Numbered from the stretch's first letter, positions 50,880 through 59,790 are shown. The stretch is DNA of 64,000 nucleotides from SIG565 sp045650565 (GCA_045650565.1 JAZRRG010000044.1:85500-149499), one strand, 5' to 3'. Notes: generated from the sequence alone by a model not told the origin. A program made the numbers and translations.

Positions 50880-52166
50880 CTATTTCCAAGTGCCTTTAAC
50901 ATATAGAAAGACACTTCTATTGCCGGTTTCTGCCTGTGTTTGATAAAGCATTACCGTAACCTTGCTTCCATCTACGCTTCCGTTACTTTCCATTACCGGC
51001 GCCACATTTACCCAGTTACCGAAATACCAACGGCTTGAGCCCGAGCCCACAGGTGCAGTGGTTGATACAAACGGTAAGGATACCGTCCAATTAGCAAACC
51101 ATATACTACCTGCTCCAGCAAACGAGCTGACGTTCATACTGCTATTTCCCCAGCACTCAAATATACCGCTGTTCCATTTTCTGTAGGTCCATATACCACT
51201 CTCGCCCTGCTCGACAACATAATCACCCAATTCCTCTTTCTTTATATACGGGGTTAAATCGAGCTGCTTTGTGGTTATAAATTCCCATTTGTCGTTTGCC
51301 CATATATACTCATCAAATAAATCATTACTTTGCGTATCACTTTTGGGCACAAGGTAAATTCGATTGGGTAAACCCGTCGTTTCTAAGCTATCTACAACCT
51401 TTATAAAATCAAAGGTGGCGATTTCAGTATCAGTATATTCCTTTAATTCTTCCTTTGCGCTCTCTATTGCTTCGGCTACCGCACAGTTCTTTACAAGATT
51501 TTCGCTAACTAATGATACCTCTTCATCTATAACAAGCTCTACGTCCACGCTCCCCTTTGCATCTCCGCCTAACAACACAAGCTCCGCACCGTTTTCAAGC
51601 GCAAAACGTGCATTTTCGGTTTGCTCAAGAGCATCCTGTGCGCAGTCTGCGGCGGCTGCGGCCTCGGCGGCGCTATCCGATGCGCTATCGCAAAAGTTCT
51701 TTGCCAAAATACATAATTCATTTGTTTTGCTTTGAATCGCCGAAAGATTTTCGGCCACCTCTACCCCATCGGTTTCATCCCTTAAAACATTATCAAAATA
51801 TATTTTAAGCGGAACCGAGGATATTGTACCAATCGCCGTTTCTTCATCATCCATTGCCGTTACAACTAAAACTGCTGTGATTTGTTCACCCGACGCCGTC
51901 ATGCAAAGCGGAATTGACCTTTGAACCCGATTTTCATTTATATTTAAATTTTCGGATGGGTTATAGCCCGAAACATCTCCATTAAAATCGATTCTATAGC
52001 ATATTTTACTGCCTTTGAATTCCTGCTCGATTTTTGCTTTAAAATCTTCATCCAATATAAATTCAACAGTTGTAGCGTTATCTTCAAACCGTACACCGCC
52101 GTATTGGGCTGTGTCGGGAGACACCGACGAACCGTCAAAACAATAGGTTATTGTCCTTACAGACAT
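50880..52166 (-). CDS. Phage baseplate upper protein / tail-fibre-like protein
   Basis: 428 aa. The first 130 residues (ITYCFDGSSVSPDTAQYGG, RIDFNGDVSGYNPSENL) resemble the N-terminal part of BppU-like phage proteins. Residues 150-215 are a predicted Ala/Glu coiled coil (SASDSAAEAAAAADCAQDA) and the end is a beta-rich domain with YRKWNSGIFECWGNSS, found in tail-fibre tips. AGGAGGAT precedes the ATG at 52166. No capsid, terminase or lysis genes are nearby, so this is an isolated or domesticated tail module. Confidence 0.75.
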   Translation of the reverse strand: MSVRTITYCFDGSSVSPDTAQYGGVRFEDNATTVEFILDEDFKAKIEQEFKGSKICYRIDFNGDVSGYNPSENLNINENRVQRSIPLCMTASGEQITAVLVVTAMDDEETAIGTISSVPLKIYFDNVLRDETDGVEVAENLSAIQSKTNELCILAKNFCDSASDSAAEAAAAADCAQDALEQTENARFALENGAELVLLGGDAKGSVDVELVIDEEVSLVSENLVKNCAVAEAIESAKEELKEYTDTEIATFDFIKVVDSLETTGLPNRIYLVPKSDTQSNDLFDEYIWANDKWEFITTKQLDLTPYIKKEELGDYVVEQGESGIWTYRKWNSGIFECWGNSSMNVSSFAGAGSIWFANWTVSLPFVSTTAPVGSGSSRWYFGNWVNVAPVMESNGSVDGSKVTVMLYQTQAETGNRSVFLYVKGTWK

Positions 52167-52197
52167 TTTTATCCTCCTTCTTTTTTTGCCCACAAAA

Positions 52198-52228
52198 ATA
52201 AGGCGTTACTGAAATCAGTAACACCTTA
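52198..52228 (-). terminator. Terminator of the holA-TOPRIM-WYL transcript
   Basis: AAGGCGTTACTGA-AA-TCAGTAACACCTT (one G-T pair); on the minus strand followed by ATTTTTGTG. It separates that transcript from the tail-fibre genes. Confidence 0.8.
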
Positions 52229-52265
52229 TAATTTTATCCTATACTTAAAAAAACACTTTGTCAAG

Positions 52266-52589
52266 TTATTTTCGGTAATACGAAAAATAAACGGTATAGC
52301 TCTCGTAAACTTTAGTTAGTTTATTTTCGCCCTCAACCGTTATTCCGTCACCGCTTAAAAGCATATAATATTTAGTTACTTTGGCATCCTGTAAAAAAAT
52401 ATCATTTTCACCGTCAATAATGCGGATTTCTTCATCAATAAGAACAATTCTACCCGTTTTACTGATGATATCGTGATTCACATTACCATCATCATCCACA
52501 CGCCGTTTGGTTATATACTTTACAGTTCTCCCGTCAAAGATTTTTAAAAGCTCGTTGTTTTTGTTTTTCTTTTTAAATAATTTTAGCAT
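52266..52589 (-). CDS. Small protein of unknown function
   Basis: 107 aa, a Lys-rich start (MLKLFKKKNKNNELLKIF) then a beta-rich body (RIVLIDEEIRIIDGENDIFL, YMLLSGDGITVEGENK). No catalytic residues or membrane segment recognised. It overlaps the WYL regulator gene by 7 bp, suggesting translational coupling. Perhaps a ligand-binding or autoregulatory partner; that is a guess. Confidence 0.65.
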   Translation of the reverse strand: MLKLFKKKNKNNELLKIFDGRTVKYITKRRVDDDGNVNHDIISKTGRIVLIDEEIRIIDGENDIFLQDAKVTKYYMLLSGDGITVEGENKLTKVYESYTVYFSYYRK

Positions 52590-53584
52590 TTATATATATC
52601 CTTTATCCCTTGGACCGTTTTAACAACATCATCCTTAAGCTTTTTAGGCGATATTACCTCAATGTCCGCACCGTACTGCAAAATCCAGCTGATTAGTCCC
52701 CTACTTATAACCGCATTAGCGCTAAATGAAAAGGTGTTATCGGTTACCTTGTAGATAAATATTTCATCGGAGAAACGGTCTACAATTTGTTCGAGTATCT
52801 TTTTAGAGCATTTAAGCTCTATTTCTTGTATCTCGCCGGTATACATATTAAAGGTTTTTGAGGAATAATCGGCTATATCAAAATACTCAGTATATTCACT
52901 AACCTCGCTAAAATGTCGGGCTGTTTCGGGCGTTACCTCCGCCTTTTTTATTCTATCAAGTCGCAAATGCATAAGATTATCGTATTTTGCATTGTTGCAT
53001 ACAAGATAATACTTATCGTTTTCCCAAATAAGTGCATAGGGGCTTACGGTTAATGCCTTTTCCTTTATAACTATCTTTTTGCCTTCCTCTAAAGCCCGCT
53101 GACAATAAACCACCTTTATTTGCTTTTTGTCCTCTATAGCATTGCTTATTTTATCAATGTTATAATAAATCTCCTCGTTTTTGCATTTTATTCTTCCATC
53201 TATATATATTCCCTTTTCACGCTTTCTCGCCTGATTCTCGCTTAACATTGCATCGAGCTTTGCTATGAGCTCCCTTGTTTTTTTAGGTGTTATAAACTCG
53301 GCGGAACGCACCGCATCGGACAAAAGATACACCTCGGGCAGTTCGAACCTACGGGATGCCAAAAAGTAGCCAAAACGAGGGGTGCGTGTTTTTATTATAT
53401 CGTATCCAAAATCAATAAGGGTATCTATATCGTTATAAATTGCCTTACGTTCGGCAGATACACCAACCGCTTCAAGACGCCTGCATAACTCGGTTGCATT
53501 TATGGGGTTTTCTTCATCGCTGTACTTCTCCAAAATATCTATTATGTAAAGAAGCTTCATTTTTTGATTTGTTCTTGCTGCCAT
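52583..53584 (-). CDS. WYL-domain transcriptional regulator
   Basis: 333 aa. The N-terminal winged helix (about 8-70, INATELCRRLEAVGVSAERK, IYNDIDTLIDFGYDI) is of the DeoR kind, followed by the WYL domain (about 140-220, KALTVSPYALIWENDKYYLVCN, HLRLDRIKKAEV) and the WCX extension. WYL domains sense nucleic acids or nucleotides and often control DNA-damage or defence genes. The gene overlaps the TOPRIM gene upstream by 28 bp. GGAGG lies 10 bp before the ATG. Confidence 0.9.
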   Translation of the reverse strand: MAARTNQKMKLLYIIDILEKYSDEENPINATELCRRLEAVGVSAERKAIYNDIDTLIDFGYDIIKTRTPRFGYFLASRRFELPEVYLLSDAVRSAEFITPKKTRELIAKLDAMLSENQARKREKGIYIDGRIKCKNEEIYYNIDKISNAIEDKKQIKVVYCQRALEEGKKIVIKEKALTVSPYALIWENDKYYLVCNNAKYDNLMHLRLDRIKKAEVTPETARHFSEVSEYTEYFDIADYSSKTFNMYTGEIQEIELKCSKKILEQIVDRFSDEIFIYKVTDNTFSFSANAVISRGLISWILQYGADIEVISPKKLKDDVVKTVQGIKDIYKC

Positions 53585-54165
53585 TTATCCAAAACCTCCA
53601 AAAATTTATCATAGCCGTAAAGTGTATTTATTAAATCTAAAAAAGCGTTTGCCGACATATCGGGAAAATTTAAAAATCGGAGCACACTTTTTCTTTTCTT
53701 GTCGCTGTTTTGAGTGCCCGAAAATCCCCACTCAAACAAATCGGTTTTTGAAACGCACCTTGCCTTACCGGTTACCTTTTTACCTGTTACACCGAACTCT
53801 GCTAAAGCAGAGAGTATAATTTCATCATCAGTGCCCTCAACCCCGAGATAACCCTCACACGATACGTGCGCCTTGCGTTTTTCCTTTCCCTTTATTTGCG
53901 GCAAATACACATTTTTTATTTTATCAGCCGAAATAAAACTCTGTAAATAGTTACGAATAAGCCGTCCTGCCGAATCGGAATCGGTAATAACTATTATTCC
54001 CCGCTCCTCTGCTAACATCTTTATAAGCCGCCGCTTTTCCTCATTATTGAAAACCGCAAAGCCATCGGTGGTGATTATCAGGGCATCTATTATATTTTCA
54101 AGGCGTATCTTATCATACTTACCCTCAACCACTATAACGCTACTTAAGTGTATCAATGTCCTCAC
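53557..54165 (-). CDS. TOPRIM-domain protein, RNase M5-related (DUF4093 type)
   Basis: 202 aa. The TOPRIM core is VIVVEGKYDK (E14 of the GTG-started form), ITTDG and IVITDSDSAGRLIRNYL (DxD). The C-terminal half with EGYLGVEGTDDEIILSALAEF matches the DUF4093 region next to RNase M5 domains, and it probably acts on structured RNA. It overlaps holA by 26 bp. A GTG at 54165 or a TTG at 54156 could be the start; both have AGGTGAGG nearby. Confidence 0.85.
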   Translation of the reverse strand: MRTLIHLSSVIVVEGKYDKIRLENIIDALIITTDGFAVFNNEEKRRLIKMLAEERGIIVITDSDSAGRLIRNYLQSFISADKIKNVYLPQIKGKEKRKAHVSCEGYLGVEGTDDEIILSALAEFGVTGKKVTGKARCVSKTDLFEWGFSGTQNSDKKRKSVLRFLNFPDMSANAFLDLINTLYGYDKFLEVLDKWQQEQIKK

Positions 54166-55201
54166 CTTTTTGCAAAATGTATATAAGCCGTACCGCTAAC
54201 TCTTCAATAATCGTGCGAGGAACGGCGCCAAAGCTTTTAAGCGCCGCATCAGCCCGCAGGAAAGCCGAAAAGCATAAGCTAAACTGTCCCTTTTCAAGCC
54301 GTCGTGCCTTGGCGGGTAGTCTTGTCAAAACAAATTCTCTGTTGCCATAGCCGAAATCCTTAGCAACGGTTGGTATGCCTACCCCTGCTTCCTCACCTAA
54401 ATGAACACGATAAGCATCTATAAAGGTCGAAAACATACTGTGTAATATAATAATTGGCTCTATGCGCATAAAAAACAGTTCGTCGATAAGCTTCATTGCG
54501 CCATCGGTGTTTAGTGAGAATATCTCCTTTGATAAGCCGTAAACCGATGCATCAAGCGATTTTACACAAACTGCATCTATCGTTTGCTTTGTGATTTTCT
54601 CACCCTTTGCATAAGCGCACAGTTTTTCAAGCTCACTGACAAGTATATTTATATCCTCCGAGCAGGTTTCTATTAAATACTGTGATGCGCCTATTTCAAA
54701 TGAGTTTCCACGCTTTATGGCGCCCTTTTCAAGCATTTTTTTAAGCTCTGCCGATGTGCGATGGTCAATTTGCACCGCCATACCGCCGCTTTGCTCTGCC
54801 GCCTCTATCAACCTTTTTGCTCTGTTGCTTTTTTTAAGCTCAAAATCAAAATTATTACACCACACAACAAAAACGCAGGTGTCTGGCACCGAGGACAAAA
54901 TCTCTACAAGCTTTTCAAAATCTTTTTTTTCGGCTTCCTCAAAATCATAGTCGGTAAGAACAACGCATTTTTTATCGCTCATCATAGGAAACTGCTCAAC
55001 CGCATCGAAAACCTCTTGCATATTAGCAGTATCGGTGAATTGTATAAAGTTAAAAACATCCGCACGGCTTACCGTTATATCAATAATTTTATCAACATAC
55101 CGTCGCTTTAGGTATGCATCATTACCGAAAATAAAATATGCATTAAGCGTTTTTCCGCCCGTCAAGCTGCTTTTTAACATATTTTCAAAGCAAACTGCCA
55201 T
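54140..55201 (-). CDS. holA: DNA polymerase III delta subunit
   Basis: 353 aa. YFIFGNDAYLKRRYVDKI near residue 22, VEQFPMMSDKKCVVLTDYDFEE, LVSELEKLCAYAKG and SVYGLSKEIFSLNTDGAM are the conserved HolA blocks. It opens the beta clamp as part of the clamp loader. AGGAGA lies 8 bp before the ATG. It heads a transcript with the TOPRIM protein, WYL regulator and small protein. Confidence 0.92.
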   Translation of the reverse strand: MAVCFENMLKSSLTGGKTLNAYFIFGNDAYLKRRYVDKIIDITVSRADVFNFIQFTDTANMQEVFDAVEQFPMMSDKKCVVLTDYDFEEAEKKDFEKLVEILSSVPDTCVFVVWCNNFDFELKKSNRAKRLIEAAEQSGGMAVQIDHRTSAELKKMLEKGAIKRGNSFEIGASQYLIETCSEDINILVSELEKLCAYAKGEKITKQTIDAVCVKSLDASVYGLSKEIFSLNTDGAMKLIDELFFMRIEPIIILHSMFSTFIDAYRVHLGEEAGVGIPTVAKDFGYGNREFVLTRLPAKARRLEKGQFSLCFSAFLRADAALKSFGAVPRTIIEELAVRLIYILQKGEDIDTLK

Positions 55202-55269
55202 CTACTGTTTCTCCTTAAAGAAATTTTACTTTTTTATTATATCAATGTTTGCCCATTTTTTCAAGAAAA

Positions 55270-55308
55270 AAACAAAATGTCTGTACCAATTTCGGTACAG
55301 ACATTTTT
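55270..55308 (-). terminator. Terminator of the Crp-ABC operon
   Basis: AAAATGTCTGTACC/GGTACAGACATTTT with 7-nt loop; on the minus strand followed by GTTTTTTTC. The left arm touches the stop codon of the ATPase gene. Confidence 0.85.
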
Positions 55309-55864
55309 ACATCTTAATTTCAGTGGCACCTAAGAGCAAAGCATCCCGTTTGTTGTGAGACACCATAATTACGGTTTTCTCCTTGGTATGACGGTTTATT
55401 AACTCTGCACTTATTTTTACATTATCATCATCAATGCCGTTAAACGGCTCATCAAATATAAATATATCTCCGCCCGATACGAGCGCCCTCGCAATGCTGA
55501 CACGCCGTGCCATCCCGCCGCTAAGCTCATTTGGATACTTATCCTTAACATCTGCAAGACCCAAATCGTTTAGTATTTCGATAGCTTTTTCTTGACTTGA
55601 GAAAAGGGTTAGGTTTTCGAGTACCGTCTTAAAGGGTAATAATCTATCCTCTTGAAATGCTGCCGAAATTTTGGCTGACGACTCTATTTTTACTTCTCCC
55701 GACTGTGCCCTTTCAAGTCCCATAATAAGTCGCAAAACGGTGGTTTTACCCACACCCGACTCTCCGCTTAAGGAAACTCTATCGCCCTTATTTATTTCTA
55801 AATTAAAACTTTTAAGCACTTCTTTTTCGCCGTAGGAGAAAAAAACATTACTAAATTTAATCAT
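55307..55864 (-). CDS. ABC transporter ATPase (SsuB/TauB type)
   Basis: 185 aa, shorter than the usual 240-260. Walker A GESGVGKTT (about 34-42), Q-loop AAFQEDRLLPF, signature LSGGMARR, Walker B IFIFDEPFNGID and the switch His in MVSHNKRD are complete; it ends soon after the H-loop, without the regulatory C-terminus. It energises the permease encoded 7 bp upstream (overlapping). Confidence 0.9.
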   Translation of the reverse strand: MIKFSNVFFSYGEKEVLKSFNLEINKGDRVSLSGESGVGKTTVLRLIMGLERAQSGEVKIESSAKISAAFQEDRLLPFKTVLENLTLFSSQEKAIEILNDLGLADVKDKYPNELSGGMARRVSIARALVSGGDIFIFDEPFNGIDDDNVKISAELINRHTKEKTVIMVSHNKRDALLLGATEIKM

Positions 55865-56609
55865 ATTTTTTCTCCCTCCACAAAAGCTTTATTACATTTT
55901 CAAGTATCAAACTTAAAATAACTATTGTAAGGGTAACAGCAAAAACACGTGGATAATCTATTGTGGTTTTAGCGCCCGATAAAAGTGCACCTATGCTGCC
56001 CGTTGGATTGCATATAACCTCGGCTGCCACGCCCGATTTCCAAGCGAAGCCAAGCCCCGTTACTGCGGCAATACGAAGCTGCGGTAAAACGGTTGGTATT
56101 TTTATGTTTTTAACAATGCCCCACCTGTCCATTCCCATAACCTGTGCCATCTCTACAAGCCGATTATCAACCGACAAAAGTCCCGCTTCGATATGGGTAA
56201 ACACTATCGGGAAAACCATAAGGAAGGATATAAATGAAGGCAAAACCGCATTGGGCACCCAAAGCCATGCAAGTATTATAAATGCCGCTACAGGTACCGA
56301 GCGTATCAGGTGTATCGGCGGTGACATAAGTGTTTTGAAAAACGGTACATTTCCCGATAACATACCGAGCACACTGCCGATTACAAGTGCCGCCAAAAAG
56401 CCCGCCGCTATATGACACAGCGATGCCACCACCGCCTGCCAAAACTCCGCTTTACCTACCGACTCTAAAAAAGCCACTAATGTATCATAGGGTAAGGGAA
56501 TTTTAAGCAAAAGATTTTTGTTTGCAAGCACTCCCACAATATGCCATACCGCTATCCAAAAAATTACTGCTGCAATATTTCCTACTGCTTTTCTAAATTT
56601 AGCCGACAT
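55857..56609 (-). CDS. ABC transporter permease (SsuC/TauC type)
   Basis: 250 aa with six helices and the EAA loop EMAQVMGMDRWGIVKNIKIPTV split around residues 155-175, typical of the nitrate/sulfonate/taurine permeases. It overlaps the ATPase gene by 8 bp and the binding-protein gene by 11 bp. The substrate is unknown; aliphatic sulfonates, thiamine precursors or similar small anions are candidates. Confidence 0.9.
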   Translation of the reverse strand: MSAKFRKAVGNIAAVIFWIAVWHIVGVLANKNLLLKIPLPYDTLVAFLESVGKAEFWQAVVASLCHIAAGFLAALVIGSVLGMLSGNVPFFKTLMSPPIHLIRSVPVAAFIILAWLWVPNAVLPSFISFLMVFPIVFTHIEAGLLSVDNRLVEMAQVMGMDRWGIVKNIKIPTVLPQLRIAAVTGLGFAWKSGVAAEVICNPTGSIGALLSGAKTTIDYPRVFAVTLTIVILSLILENVIKLLWREKKYD

Positions 56610-57582
56610 AATAGAAATTATCTTCCGGTAATTTGCCGCCTACCGAGTTTTTGTCAGCCGCTAAAAGAACCGACAAATAGCCCGAAAGCTTGGTTTTCAT
56701 TTCATTACCCGTTACAAAGCAAATATTGCAGTTGGGTATGGCTTTTTTTGCAACTGCGGCCTTAGCCACAATGCCGTATTTTTCGCAAAGTGCAGCAGTA
56801 GTGTCAATATCCTCATTTGCCTTTTTTATTGATGCCTCATATTCCTCTAAAAAGAGCTCAACCGTGGCTTTGTTCGCAGCTAAAAACTCATTTCTTACGA
56901 TTACACAGCCCATCATAAGTGCAGAATTATCTCCAACCTTTTCCCACTCATCAGTTAAATCAATGGCAAGAAGTGAGCCACTATATTTTGCCAAAATTGA
57001 TGATGCTACGGGCTGAGGAGCTATAATAATAGCATCGGGCTCGGTTGCCCAAACGGTTACAAGCTCGGTTCCCTCTGCTTTAAACTGCAAATCAACATCA
57101 CTATCAGGGTTAATTCCGTTTTTGGTAAGCAAATAATCAATAACATATTCGGGGTTTGCCCCCTGACCTGTTGTGTATATCTTTTTGCCCTTTAAATCGC
57201 TAAGCGAGGTTATCTCGGTGCCATTAGTTAACACATTCAAAACACCAAGTGTGTTTACGGCAAGAACAGTTACACCACCGTTTGTCTTGTTATAAATGCT
57301 TGATGCCATATTGGTGGCAACCGCCGCAATGTCGGCTTCCTTATTTGATATCTTTGCCACGATTTCTGTGGGGGCAGTTACAACCGTGAAATCATAATCG
57401 CCCTTTGCGGTACCCGCTTCATCGGCACTCATCAAATTCACCGCACCAATGCCTGTGGGTCCTGAAATCATAAACACATTTGCTTTAACCGTGGTGCCTT
57501 CATCGGTTGGCTCTTGAGCGCCGCACGCCGACAGCATAAACACCATAGTAAGTATAAGTAATAAGCTGATAATTTTTTTCAT
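56599..57582 (-). CDS. ABC solute-binding lipoprotein (NMT1/THI5-like)
   Basis: 327 aa. Signal with lipobox LSACG (Cys at residue 20). The mature part has MISGPTGIGAVNLMS, LSDLKGKKIYTTGQGANPEYV, YLLTKNGINP and a late EEYEASIKKANEDID, common to NMT1-like binding proteins for nitrate, sulfonates or pyrimidine precursors. Its stop overlaps the permease start. No enzyme gene nearby indicates the ligand. Confidence 0.9.
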   Translation of the reverse strand: MKKIISLLLILTMVFMLSACGAQEPTDEGTTVKANVFMISGPTGIGAVNLMSADEAGTAKGDYDFTVVTAPTEIVAKISNKEADIAAVATNMASSIYNKTNGGVTVLAVNTLGVLNVLTNGTEITSLSDLKGKKIYTTGQGANPEYVIDYLLTKNGINPDSDVDLQFKAEGTELVTVWATEPDAIIIAPQPVASSILAKYSGSLLAIDLTDEWEKVGDNSALMMGCVIVRNEFLAANKATVELFLEEYEASIKKANEDIDTTAALCEKYGIVAKAAVAKKAIPNCNICFVTGNEMKTKLSGYLSVLLAADKNSVGGKLPEDNFYYVG

Positions 57583-58193
57583 TTGTTACACACCCTTATT
57601 ATATTATTTTTTCTTTCAATCAGCCCCGAAGCCGAAAGCTCATCAAGGCATCGGTAAAGACTTGTTCTGCCTATTCCCGTTTGCCGTGTAATCTCGGTCA
57701 TACTCGGTACCTTAACCGTTCCGTCATCCCCCGCCGACTGTGCAAAAAAAGCGTATAGCTTTTGTGTAACGCTACGGGCGGAAAATTGCGAAATTTTATC
57801 GTTTAAAAACCGAACCTTTTGGGTTAAAAACCTAATGTAGTTAATAGCCGTTTGCGGTTGTTTTTCAAAAAGCTTTGTAAGTGTGCTCTCGGGTATTAGC
57901 TGCACTGTGCTGTTTGCAGTTGCAACTATTTCACTTACATATGCTTCTCCTTCGCCAAACACCGCTGCCGCACCGAAAATATCACCCTCGGCAAAGCTGC
58001 GCTTGTTTACTTCACCCGACCTTGCCACCGCACCGCCTGTAAGTACTACACCGAGCGCCTTTTCGTAATGCCCGGTGTTGTAAATGACATCGCCCTTGCT
58101 AAACGACTGTGCCGGCGGTAAAAGCCCTATTATTTCTTGCTTTTGAGATGGTTTTAACCCCGAAAACAAGAAAATTTCGGTCAAATCGTACAT
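57579..58193 (-). CDS. Crp/Fnr-family regulator
   Basis: 204 aa. Residues 1-115 form a cyclic-nucleotide-binding fold (FSKGDVIYNTG, GDIFGAAAVFGEGEAY) without the cAMP-contacting Arg-Ser pair or Fe-S cysteines, and residues 140-200 form the HTH (PSMTEITRQTGIGRTSLYRC). It heads the ABC operon, overlapping the next gene by 4 bp. A TGTTC-N6-GAACA dyad just downstream of its promoter suggests self-control. GGAGG precedes the ATG. Confidence 0.9.
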   Translation of the reverse strand: MYDLTEIFLFSGLKPSQKQEIIGLLPPAQSFSKGDVIYNTGHYEKALGVVLTGGAVARSGEVNKRSFAEGDIFGAAAVFGEGEAYVSEIVATANSTVQLIPESTLTKLFEKQPQTAINYIRFLTQKVRFLNDKISQFSARSVTQKLYAFFAQSAGDDGTVKVPSMTEITRQTGIGRTSLYRCLDELSASGLIERKNNIIRVCNK

Positions 58194-58210
58194 TGTTTTC
58201 CTCCAAAAAG

Positions 58211-58264
58211 TGTTCCAAATAGAACAGTTTTTATTATTATAGCATTTATATTACCCTTTGTCAA
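58211..58264 (-). promoter_or_regulatory. Promoter and operator of the Crp-ABC operon
   Basis: On the minus strand TTGACA (58259-58264) and TATAAT (58236-58241), 17-bp spacer. The dyad TGTTC-N6-GAACA (58211-58226) begins about 10 bp after the -10, over the transcription start, and fits a Crp/Fnr dimer. Confidence 0.7.
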
Positions 58265-58303
58265 CAAAAAAGCACCGTTTTGCTACAAAAAACAGTGCTT
58301 TTA
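58265..58303 (-). terminator. Terminator of apgM
   Basis: AAAAGCAC/GTGCTTTT stem with an inner GTTTT/AAAAAC pairing, just after the apgM stop on the minus strand; it lies immediately ahead of the Crp promoter. Confidence 0.75.
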
Positions 58304-58313
58304 ATAAATATTC

Positions 58314-59528
58314 TTAACCCTCAATAAGCATTCGCATAATATCGGGGCCGTGCTCTACAAATTTACCACTTGCCGCCGCTGTGGCCTCGGTAAATGTATT
58401 AGCACCCTTTAAAGCTTTGCTGCTATCATAAATCAAAAACGGCACGGGAACGGATGAGTGGGTTTTTGTGTTTAGTGGAGTTGGATGGTCGGGCATAATG
58501 AGTATGCGATAATCTTCCCCCGATTTATTAAGGAAATCCACCATCTCGCCAACAACGAGAGAATCTATCATTTGGATAGCTTTTACCTTGTTATCCACTT
58601 CTCCACGGTGACCGCATTCATCGGGCGCTTCAAGGTGCAAATAAACCAAATCGATACCCTCAGAAAACGCTTTTTTTGCAGCAATGGTTTTACCGGCAAA
58701 ATTAGTATCTATATAGCCCGTAGCACCCTCAACCTCGGGTACTGTCATATCAGCACAAATGCCTATACCTTTTAGCAGGTCAACCGCCGATATAACACAG
58801 CCCGAAACGCCGTTTTTCTCTTTAAAGTTTTGTAAGGAGGGGCGTTTGCCCTCACCCCAAAGCCAAATCGAGTTGGCAGGGCGTTCCCCTTTTTCAATTC
58901 TTTTTTTGTTTACGGGGTGGTCTTTTAATATATCATAGCTTTTTTTCATAAGCTCTATAAGCGGTTTTGCGGTGTGGGCACTACTTAAATGCTCACCGAT
59001 TACCTGACCGCTTATGTCGTGCGGCGGAGTCATATTACCAAGCTCGGTTGTACCATTATCAACAATTAAACAATGCCTGTATGCAACACCAGAATAAAAC
59101 TTATAAATGTCACTTCCCAGTTCATTGTTTATTGTTTTTATTATTTCGGCTGCCTCTTCAGTTGAAATATCTCCCGCACAGTAGTCAACCATCGTTTTAT
59201 CCTCATAGTTTTCTTCATCCGACAATGTAACTACATTACAGCGAAGTGCCACATCGGTATCTTTGAGTGTTACACCGATACTTGCCGCCTCCAAGGGAGA
59301 ACGACCTGTATAACAAACGGTAGGGTCATAGCCCATAACGGTTAAATTGGCAACATCGCTGCCCGGCTTTAACCCATCGGCTACGGTTTTGCAAAGGCCC
59401 ACCAAGGAAGCAGAGCAAAGCTTATCCATATTAGGTTTAACTGCTACTTCCATTGGGGTTTTCCCGTTTAAAAATCTTTCATCGGCAGTATCTGCCATAC
59501 CGTCGCAAAGTATTACTAAATATTTCAA
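58314..59528 (-). CDS. apgM: Cofactor-independent phosphoglycerate mutase, archaeal/ApgM type
   Basis: 404 aa. KYLVILCDGMAD at the start, VANLTVMGYDP, YTGRSPLEAASIGV, YLHLEAPDECGHRG and IMPDHPTPLNTKTHS are ApgM signatures, including the alkaline-phosphatase-type metal ligands. It interconverts 3- and 2-phosphoglycerate. I prefer a TTG start at 59528, with AGGAG 8 bp upstream, because the ATG at 59537 directly abuts that ribosome site. The gene has its own promoter and terminator. Confidence 0.93.
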   Translation of the reverse strand: MKYLVILCDGMADTADERFLNGKTPMEVAVKPNMDKLCSASLVGLCKTVADGLKPGSDVANLTVMGYDPTVCYTGRSPLEAASIGVTLKDTDVALRCNVVTLSDEENYEDKTMVDYCAGDISTEEAAEIIKTINNELGSDIYKFYSGVAYRHCLIVDNGTTELGNMTPPHDISGQVIGEHLSSAHTAKPLIELMKKSYDILKDHPVNKKRIEKGERPANSIWLWGEGKRPSLQNFKEKNGVSGCVISAVDLLKGIGICADMTVPEVEGATGYIDTNFAGKTIAAKKAFSEGIDLVYLHLEAPDECGHRGEVDNKVKAIQMIDSLVVGEMVDFLNKSGEDYRILIMPDHPTPLNTKTHSSVPVPFLIYDSSKALKGANTFTEATAAASGKFVEHGPDIMRMLIEG

Positions 59529-59551
59529 AATAATCATCTCCTGATGAATTT

Positions 59552-59580
59552 ATTATATATTTTTCTTTTCTATATGTAAA
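59552..59580 (-). promoter_or_regulatory. Promoter for apgM
   Basis: On the minus strand TTTACA (59575-59580) and TATAAT (59552-59557), 17-bp spacer. Confidence 0.7.
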
Positions 59581-59587
59581 GAATAAA

Positions 59588-59616
59588 ATGAAAATGCCCT
59601 GAAAACAGGGCATTTT
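59588..59616 (-). terminator. Terminator of the feo operon
   Basis: AAAATGCCCTG-AAAA-CAGGGCATTTT, followed on the minus strand by A/T-rich sequence, at the end of the Cys-rich FeoB-partner gene. Confidence 0.8.
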
Positions 59617-59778
59617 TTATTTCTCAAATAAATTACAGTCGATTTTTTGTTTTGTACTGCAACTGTTACAGTGCGGACAACCTATACACTTATCGCCCTT
59701 CCTTTTTACTTTATATACATAGGCGGCGGCAAGACCTATTACTACCACCAATATGGCAATGATTATAAAGTTTTCCAT
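59617..59778 (-). CDS. FeoB-associated Cys-rich membrane protein
   Basis: 53 aa: MENFIIIAILVVVIGLAAAY is one membrane helix, then a basic stretch and CIGCPHCNSC (residues 31-40) with a further Cys at 48. This is the small partner often found after feoB in Clostridia, thought to help ferrous iron transport or sense iron. AGGAGTAAAGG precedes the ATG. It lies 12 bp after feoB on the same strand. Confidence 0.92.
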   Translation of the reverse strand: MENFIIIAILVVVIGLAAAYVYKVKRKGDKCIGCPHCNSCSTKQKIDCNLFEK

Positions 59779-59790
59779 TAACCTTTACTC

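Noticed and set aside
58586..58596. DnaA-box-like TTATCCAC
   Set aside because: Single copy inside the apgM coding sequence, no cluster.
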